Shown piece after piece: positions 1 to 4,279 of a DNA stretch of 5,712 nucleotides. The notes under the pieces were generated by a model that saw nothing but the letters and a program-made list of their open reading frames with translations, was not told the DNA's origin and made no database searches. Within the stretch, counting starts at the first letter, position 1, and each line of letters opens with the position of its first letter. The position numbers and the translations under genes were made by a program. Origin of the DNA: Candidatus Zixiibacteriota bacterium (GTDB lineage Bacteria; Zixibacteria; MSB-5A5; WJJR01); the NCBI GenBank assembly GCA_020058315.1, contig JAGVEK010000369.1, forward strand, positions 1-5,712, written 5' to 3'.

Positions 1-42
1 GGCAACCAGGTTCCGCAAGTCGTTCTGTCGCTCTTCAAGTAA
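1..42 (+). CDS. fliC: Flagellin, C-terminal end (partial)
   Basis: The first 13 codons read GNQVPQVVLSLFK and end at a TAA stop. This matches the typical C-terminal end of flagellins (an ANQ-x-PQ-x-VLSLL-type tail), the part of the D0 helix that packs in the filament core and is bound by FliS during export. The rest of the gene lies upstream of the window. The downstream neighbours flaG, fliD and fliS support the call, since flagellin genes commonly precede them. With only 13 residues the family assignment rests on the tail motif plus context. The symbol fliC is used generically; hag or flaA would serve equally. Confidence 0.85.
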   Translation, partial: GNQVPQVVLSLFK

Positions 43-55
43 TCCGTTGACCTGC

Positions 56-81
56 ATCCCGCCCGCTCCGGCGGGCGGGAT
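56..81 (+). terminator. GC-rich hairpin after flagellin, likely transcript 3' end
   Basis: A perfect 11-bp stem (56-66 pairing with 71-81) with a four-base TCCG loop begins 14 bases after the flagellin stop. It has no T-tract after it, so it is not a canonical intrinsic terminator. It could still terminate or attenuate transcription, or protect the 3' end of the abundant flagellin mRNA. The stem core CCCGCCCGC/GCGGGCGGG recurs in the hairpin at 575-598. Confidence 0.6.
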
Positions 82-100
82 CAGTAAACGGGGGGTGACC

Positions 101-109
101 GAAGAGGAG
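101..109 (+). promoter_or_regulatory. Ribosome binding site of flaG
   Basis: The purine run GAAGAGGAG contains AGGAG at 105-109, eight bases before the ATG at 118. This decides the start: the in-frame GTG at 109 overlaps the Shine-Dalgarno itself and has no site of its own at a sensible distance. Confidence 0.75.
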
Positions 110-117
110 TGCCGATT

Positions 118-525
118 ATGAATTACGATTTGTTCCTACCGCCGGCCGTCGTGGAGAGCGCTGCCATGTCTGCGGTTTCCTCAGGGCGGGTGCTCCCGGG
201 GCAGTTGAACCTCGCTGGCTCGCAGCACCGCACTGGCGCGCCCCTCTTTGGAGAGCGCACGGCTGATCGGACACTTCGGGATTCGGCATCGGAACCGCTG
301 ATTGCCGGGGAGGTCGAAAGCGCTGTCGCAGCCTTCAACGAAGTTTTCAAGCAGGCTAATGTCAGCGTGCGTTACCAAATCGACACACAGACCGGAGACC
401 TGGTCATATCGCTGGTCAATCGCGATACGCAGGAAGTGTTGCGCCAGGTCCCGCCGGAACAGATTCTCAGAATGCGCCAGCGCCTGGAAGAAATGCTGGG
501 CGTCATCTTTGATCAAACAGCTTAG
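118..525 (+). CDS. flaG: FlaG family flagellar protein
   Basis: This 135-residue protein belongs to the FlaG family. Members are encoded next to fliD and influence filament length; their biochemical role is not well defined. The first 60 or so residues look poorly conserved and disordered (rich in Ser, Gly, Ala and Arg). The conserved part runs from about residue 67 to 132: a helix (VESAVAAFNEVFKQANVSV), a beta pair (YQIDTQTGDLVISLVNRDTQEVLRQVPPE), then a C-terminal amphipathic helix (QILRMRQRLEEMLGVIFDQ). The string D-x-x-T-G-D-L-V-I-S-x-V-x-R-x-T-x-E-V-x-R-Q-V-P-P-E is the family hallmark. The length is close to the usual 110-140. The ATG at 118 is chosen for its well-placed AGGAG; a GTG nine bases upstream is less likely. 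It lies between flagellin and fliD with a strong hairpin on each side, so it may have its own transcript or depend on read-through. Confidence 0.93.
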   Translation: MNYDLFLPPAVVESAAMSAVSSGRVLPGQLNLAGSQHRTGAPLFGERTADRTLRDSASEPLIAGEVESAVAAFNEVFKQANVSVRYQIDTQTGDLVISLVNRDTQEVLRQVPPEQILRMRQRLEEMLGVIFDQTA

Positions 526-574
526 TCACTGCGTCGCATGATGGAATCTGTCGTACGATGAACACCATTGGCAA

Positions 575-598
575 CCCCGCCCGCCACGGCGGGCGGGG
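575..598 (+). terminator. GC-rich hairpin between flaG and fliD
   Basis: A stem of 10 to 11 bp (575-584 or 585 pairing with 588 or 589-598) has a tiny loop, CACG if the last pair opens. The bases just outside, 571-573 and 600-602, can extend it after one mismatch. It lies 49 bases after the flaG stop and 34 bases before the fliD start. No T-tract follows, so it is either a T-less terminator, an mRNA-processing or stability element, or one copy of a dispersed palindrome. The core is the same as in the hairpin at 56-81. Confidence 0.55.
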
Positions 599-632
599 CT
601 GCTGATTTGCCACAGTCGGAAAAGGGGATCAC

Positions 633-2966
633 ATGCCTGGTTCACAATCGATCGACGGTCTCATCTCGAATCTGGACACGACGTCCATCGTCGATGCGAT
701 CATGAAAGCCGAACACCGCCCGGTCGATCTGCTGACTGATCGTCAGACCGAGGCCACCAACCAGCTCACCACCTACAACTCCATCTCCGCTTTGATGGTG
801 GCCCTGGGAGCCAGCGCTTCCACCTTGAATCGTGCCTCGAACTTCGAGAGAGCCATACTGTCGGTCTCGGACGATCAGATGGTGACCGCTCAGGCGAATG
901 GCAAAGTCACCGTGGGAACCTACTCGCTGTCGATCGACGCCCTCGCGGCGAATCACCAGATCGCATCCCAGGGGTATGCCGATCCATCTTCGGCTGTGGG
1001 TTCGGGAACGCTGCAGATCGCCGTGGGCAATGCCAGCAGTACAACGATCACGTTGAGCAGCGCCGCGACTACCCTGACAGATTTGAAAAACGCCATCAAT
1101 GCCGCCGGCGTTGGGGTGACGGCGAGCATCATTAGCGATGGCTCGTCATCGAACCCCTATCGTCTGTTGCTCAGTGCCAACGCCACCGGGGCCGAAAACG
1201 TCATCAGCCTCACATCGAATCTGACCGGCGGTGCTGCGCCCAATTTCAGCACATCCACCTTCGATCAGGTTGAGAATGTAGGCACGTTCCAGGGCACATC
1301 GGTGAAGTCGCTGGGTTCCTCCGCCTCCTACACCGGCACCCAAAACAAGACATACACATTCAGCGTGGCTGGCAGCGGAACACAAACTATTGGTTCAGGG
1401 CCGATCACCGTTAATTGGTCGGACGGAACCAACTCAGGATCGATCTCGGTCACGACCGCCGGCCAGGAGGTTGCGCTCACGGGAACTGGATCAGAAGGAT
1501 TGACGCTGGCATTCGGCGCCGGAACACTGGTCGCCGGAGATAAATTCCGCGTTCAGACGTTCAGCCCGCTTCTTCAGACGGCGGCCGATGCCCAGGTTTC
1601 TCTGGGATCAACGGCCGGCGGTGGATCGCCGATCGTAATCTTGTCGGCGTCCAACCAGATCGACAACCTCATCGGTGGCGTCTCTCTCAATCTGAAATCG
1701 GTCACCACCGCGCCGGTTACGATCACAGCCAGTCTCGATCAGGATGGCATTAAGTCGAACATTACAGGGCTGCTCGACAAGTATAACGAAGTCATGCGGG
1801 CCATCGATAAGCAGTTCTCCTACAATTCGGACACGACGGAAGCCGGAGTGCTCTTGGGGGACCAGTTTCTCCTGGCCATCCAGGAAGGCCTGCGCAATTC
1901 GCTCTCCGGCGCGATCGACGGTCTCCCGAAATCGATGAACATGCTGCGTGCAGTCGGTGTCCGTTCGGCTTCCAATGGACTGCTCTCGCTGGTCGATTCC
2001 AGCGCGCTCGCCGCAAAGCTGGCCAGCAATCCGGATGGTGTCCGCAACCTGTTTCTCGATTCAGGCACTTCCACAAATTCTCTGATCACTTTTCTGTCAG
2101 CGGGGGTCAAGACCGCCGAATCCAAGACCGGATACGCTGTCACTATCACACAAGCTGCGACCCGCATGACCCGTGACGGCGCGGCGATCAATGATCCGGC
2201 CGTGTCACCCCTCGCTTTGACTTCCACCAGCAACACGTTCCGTCTGAGCGTCGACGGCTTCAAGTCGGGAGATATTGTCCTGACTGCGAAAACCTACGCA
2301 TCCGGCGCGGAACTGGCGGCCGAGATTCAGCAGAAGATCAAAGCCGATTCCGTAGTTGGCGGCCGGGGCGTCGCTGTCGAGTGGGTGAGCGACACAGCGG
2401 AAACCGGTCATCTGAAGTTCACTTCCGGCAGCTATGGCTCGGCATCGTCTGTGTCTGTCGACGCCCCGGCCTCAAATAGCGCGGTCAATACCTTGGGCTT
2501 TGGCACCGGCGGCCAGGTGATTGCGGGACTCGATGTGGCGGGGACCATCAACGGCTACCAGGCCACCGGCAGTGCCCGGACCCTGACTGCCGACAAGAAC
2601 AGCGGTGGCACCGCTGGTCTGTCGCTGGAAGTGCGCATGAGTACGGCAGACGTTCTGGCGAACGGCAGCGCCACGGTCACTTACCAGCGCGGCTTCTCCT
2701 CGCGTCTCGCCCGCGCCGTCGACTCGATGACCATGTCGACGAATGGGACCATCGCGCGACGCACCAGTGGAATTCAAGCCCAGATCGATGACCTCAAGGC
2801 CCAGATCAAAAGCCAGGAAGAGCGGCTCGCTGTACGCCGCGAAAAACTATTCGAACGCTTTACCGCCCTCGAGTCCGCCCTGTCGCAATTCCAGGCTCAA
2901 GGGTCGTTCCTCACTCAACAGCTCGGTCAGTTGGCAAGTAATACTTCTCAGATGACATCGAACTAG
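633..2966 (+). CDS. fliD: Flagellar filament cap protein FliD (HAP2), long form
   Basis: FliD forms the oligomeric cap at the filament tip and promotes insertion of exported flagellin subunits. The N-terminal domain is clear: IDGLISNLDTTSIVDAIMKAE at residues 7-27, a helical stretch to about 70, then the GTYSLSIDALAANHQI strand motif at 95-110. A flagellin hook IN-like segment follows (about 126-195). Residues 230-330 form a Gly/Ser/Thr-rich beta region. The FliD C-terminal domain starts near 365 (ITGLLDKYNEVMRAIDKQFSYNSDTTEAGVLLGD, then LRAVGVRSASNGLLSLVDSSALAAKLASNPDGVRNLF). It is interrupted by a further beta-rich segment at about 495-685 and ends in the coiled coil at about 712-770. At 777 residues it is much longer than the roughly 470 of enteric FliD; the extra length lies in the surface domains. 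AAAGGGG at 621-627 is a ribosome binding site 5 bases before the ATG. fliS follows after 14 bases. Confidence 0.96.
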   Translation: MPGSQSIDGLISNLDTTSIVDAIMKAEHRPVDLLTDRQTEATNQLTTYNSISALMVALGASASTLNRASNFERAILSVSDDQMVTAQANGKVTVGTYSLSIDALAANHQIASQGYADPSSAVGSGTLQIAVGNASSTTITLSSAATTLTDLKNAINAAGVGVTASIISDGSSSNPYRLLLSANATGAENVISLTSNLTGGAAPNFSTSTFDQVENVGTFQGTSVKSLGSSASYTGTQNKTYTFSVAGSGTQTIGSGPITVNWSDGTNSGSISVTTAGQEVALTGTGSEGLTLAFGAGTLVAGDKFRVQTFSPLLQTAADAQVSLGSTAGGGSPIVILSASNQIDNLIGGVSLNLKSVTTAPVTITASLDQDGIKSNITGLLDKYNEVMRAIDKQFSYNSDTTEAGVLLGDQFLLAIQEGLRNSLSGAIDGLPKSMNMLRAVGVRSASNGLLSLVDSSALAAKLASNPDGVRNLFLDSGTSTNSLITFLSAGVKTAESKTGYAVTITQAATRMTRDGAAINDPAVSPLALTSTSNTFRLSVDGFKSGDIVLTAKTYASGAELAAEIQQKIKADSVVGGRGVAVEWVSDTAETGHLKFTSGSYGSASSVSVDAPASNSAVNTLGFGTGGQVIAGLDVAGTINGYQATGSARTLTADKNSGGTAGLSLEVRMSTADVLANGSATVTYQRGFSSRLARAVDSMTMSTNGTIARRTSGIQAQIDDLKAQIKSQEERLAVRREKLFERFTALESALSQFQAQGSFLTQQLGQLASNTSQMTSN

Positions 2967-2980
2967 GAATCGACACGACC

Positions 2981-3442
2981 ATGCCGCAAGCAAACACTCT
3001 GACCGAATACCGGCGCACACAGGTGATGGGGATGTCGCAGTCCCAGCTCGTCGTCATGCTATATCAGGGAGCGATCCGCTATTTGCGCGAGGCCATCGAC
3101 CAGATTCGCGCCGGGCGTTTCGATCAAAGCTGGCAGAAATTCGACCAGGCCCGTCGCATCGTCGTCCATCTCTATGGAACCCTGGACCCGGCAGGCGGCG
3201 AATTGACGACCAAGCTCTCCGCTCTTTATGCGTTCGTGATCGATCAGATTACAATTGCCAACGCGCGACGTGAACTCGAAAGCGCAGAGAGTTGCATCCA
3301 GATTCTCAGCAACCTCAAAGAGGGATGGGAGCAGCTTGCTGCCCAAGAGGCGAATTCTGCCAGAGTCGCCCCTCCGGCAGGCGGAATGGCGGGAACTGCA
3401 TCCTCCGCGCCTGCGGCTCAATCCTGTTGTTATCAGGCCTGA
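2981..3442 (+). CDS. fliS: Flagellin export chaperone FliS
   Basis: FliS binds the C-terminal disordered end of flagellin in the cytoplasm, prevents early polymerisation and delivers it to the flagellar type III export gate. This 153-residue product has the family pattern: YRRTQVMGMSQSQLVVMLYQGAIRYL at 10-35 (the family consensus has MLYDGAI), a second helix with FDQARRIVVHLYGTLDP at 54-70, GGELTTKLSALYAFVIDQITIANARREL at 72-99, and a last helix IQILSNLKEGWEQL at 106-119. The fold ends near residue 125. The remaining 28 residues are a low-complexity Ala/Gly/Ser/Pro tail with two adjacent Cys near the end (149-150), somewhat beyond the usual length of 125-135. TAGGAA overlapping the fliD stop (2964-2969) is a possible ribosome binding site 11 bases ahead, which points to coupling with fliD. 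Confidence 0.94.
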   Translation: MPQANTLTEYRRTQVMGMSQSQLVVMLYQGAIRYLREAIDQIRAGRFDQSWQKFDQARRIVVHLYGTLDPAGGELTTKLSALYAFVIDQITIANARRELESAESCIQILSNLKEGWEQLAAQEANSARVAPPAGGMAGTASSAPAAQSCCYQA

Positions 3443-3479
3443 CCCTGGAAATGGAGACCGCTGGCCGCGGAAAACCGGC

Positions 3480-3926
3480 ATGACAAAGAACCGCTTCGAC
3501 AAAGAACATCTCCTGGAAGTGCTCACCGAGGAGAGCAGCTTCTATCGCGCGCTGCACGTCTTGATTGACAGACAGCGTGAGGGACTCCGGGAGAACTCCG
3601 ACGTCCGCATGTGTGATCTGTTCACTGAAATCGGCCGGGTCCAGAAACGGATCGAAAGCAGTGAACAGACCATTCAATCCGCCCGCCGCTGGTCACCGGA
3701 GGCGTTCGCCGACTGGGCGCGCTCGCCCGAAGTGCGGAGCATTCTCGATGAAATCTCCGGGCTGATCATGCGCTCCCAGAGTCTTGTCGCCGAGTGTCTC
3801 CGGATCGCACGCGCCAAGCGTGTCGAATACCAGCATGAACTCGGCCAGATGAACCAGGGACGGCGTTTGTTCGCCAGCATGACCCCAACCGAAAACGGAC
3901 CCCGATTCCTTGACGCGCGGCCATAG
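3480..3926 (+). CDS. Small helical protein, putative FlgN/FliT-like flagellar chaperone
   Basis: The 148-residue product is predicted mostly helical, without a signal peptide or membrane segment. The N-terminal half reads LLEVLTEESSFYRALHVLIDRQREGLRENS and later LFTEIGRVQKRIESSEQTIQ, which is the pattern of FlgN/FliT-type chaperones (a paired helix hairpin: L-x-x-E-x-x-x-Y-x-x-L-x-x-L-x-x-x-Q-R-E-x-L). These bind hook-associated proteins or FliD in the cytoplasm and guide them to the export gate. The C-terminal helix (residues 88-133) and the tail PRFLDARP at 141-148 would be the client-binding end. The similarity is in pattern only; no diagnostic residues fix FlgN against FliT, so no symbol is given. 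Position directly after fliD and fliS favours a FliT-type role with FliD. The frame is open upstream to 3255 inside fliS, but those residues (rich in Arg and Pro) look like out-of-frame translation. The ATG at 3480, with a weak GGAAAA at 3469-3474, is the likely start. Confidence 0.72.
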   Translation: MTKNRFDKEHLLEVLTEESSFYRALHVLIDRQREGLRENSDVRMCDLFTEIGRVQKRIESSEQTIQSARRWSPEAFADWARSPEVRSILDEISGLIMRSQSLVAECLRIARAKRVEYQHELGQMNQGRRLFASMTPTENGPRFLDARP

Positions 3927-3986
3927 CGACGTCTGAGATACTCGTTCAATTCGCCCGCCGTGTGCCACTGACTTTGGGGCCTGTTG

Positions 3987-4015
3987 AAAAAGTGCCCGGA
4001 CAGGAGTGTCCGGGC
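3987..4015 (-). terminator. Intrinsic terminator on the minus strand (left half of repeat)
   Basis: Read on the minus strand, the perfect 9-bp stem GCCCGGACA/TGTCCGGGC (3994-4002 with 4007-4015, four-base loop) is followed after two bases by five T (3991-3987). This is the standard layout of an intrinsic terminator. It would stop antisense transcription before it enters the flagellar genes. No minus-strand gene is seen upstream of it in this window. Confidence 0.5.
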
Positions 4016-4058
4016 CACTAAACTCAAGTTTTGCAGTGGGGCGGACACTCCTGTCCGC

Positions 4059-4087
4059 CCGTCCCAAAAGCAGCAGGACGGCTTTTT
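4059..4087 (+). terminator. Possible intrinsic terminator of the flagellar transcript (right half of repeat)
   Basis: A 6-bp stem CCGTCC/GGACGG (4059-4064 with 4076-4081), loop of 11, is followed by one C and five T (4083-4087). It lies 132 bases after the stop of the last flagellar gene and is the only T-tailed hairpin on the + strand before proS. The large loop and short stem make it weaker than the minus-strand counterpart. Hairpin B (4039-4060) competes for 4059-4060. Confidence 0.45.
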
Positions 4088-4180
4088 CAACACACCCTGA
4101 AGTCAATGGCACATGGCCATTCTCCTGCAGGTCGGCGCCGGGCTGATGCCGAGCGACTGACAGAATGCCGCTCAAATCGC

Positions 4181-4208
4181 TTGCCCACTGCCGTGCCGCC
4201 CCTATACT
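4181..4208 (+). promoter_or_regulatory. Sigma-70 type promoter of proS
   Basis: TTGCCC at 4181-4186 matches four of six bases of the -35 consensus. TATACT at 4203-4208 matches five of six of the -10 consensus. The spacer is 16 bases. Transcription would start near 4215, giving a leader of about 65 bases before the proS ATG. This fits a housekeeping gene transcribed independently of the flagellar cluster and beyond the terminator-like repeat. Confidence 0.6.
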
Positions 4209-4265
4209 GGGGTCTTCAACTGCGGCCCGTACGACAGGCCCGGAGAGCAGCCGATCATCAACCCC

Positions 4266-4271
4266 AGAGGA
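4266..4271 (+). promoter_or_regulatory. Ribosome binding site of proS
   Basis: AGAGGA lies eight bases before the ATG at 4280. A second in-frame ATG follows at 4286, 14 bases from this site. The spacing favours 4280, although starting at the third residue would give the equally common N-terminus MSRTFIPT. Confidence 0.65.
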
Positions 4272-4279
4272 TACAACCG

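Larger units (their letters stand above)
3961..4113. repeat. 153-base nested inverted repeat, MITE-like
   Basis: The outer arms, 3961-3992 and 4082-4113, are gap-free reverse complements over 32 bases with about five mismatches. They begin with TGTGCCA(C/T)TGACTT and end with TGTTGAAAAAG. Inside are hairpin A (3994-4015), a small central hairpin (4015-4039), hairpin B (4039-4060) and an extra stem in the right half (4059-4081). TGTTGAAAAAG-type ends occur at the termini of several transposon families, so a non-autonomous mobile element or a dispersed extragenic palindrome is likely. There is no transposase and no clear target duplication. The reading frames across it on the minus strand are products of the palindrome rather than genes. 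Confidence 0.7.

Noticed and set aside
85..118. Sigma-28-like elements before flaG: TAAA at 85-88 and GCCGATTA at 111-118
   Set aside because: The GCCGATTA string is close to the flagellar sigma-28 -10 element, but the gap from TAAA is 22 bases instead of about 15, and the element overlaps the start codon, so it could not drive flaG from its own ribosome binding site.
569..590. Possible sigma-54 promoter (TTGGCA) upstream of fliD
   Set aside because: The -24-like TGGCA is followed by CCCCGCCC with no GC/TTGC element at the right distance, and it lies in the stem of the hairpin.
3255..3479. Longer open frame extending the chaperone gene upstream into fliS
   Set aside because: The extension overlaps the conserved FliS coding sequence by 188 bases and translates to an Arg/Pro-rich string without the helical pattern seen after residue 76.
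4151..4173. Short hairpin GAGCG/CGCTC between the repeat and the proS promoter
   Set aside because: A 5-bp stem with a 13-base loop and no T-tract is within chance expectation.
3674..4175. Minus-strand open frames across the end of the chaperone gene and the nested repeat
   Set aside because: They run antisense to a supported gene and through a palindrome; the predicted proteins show no domain pattern and no ribosome binding site.
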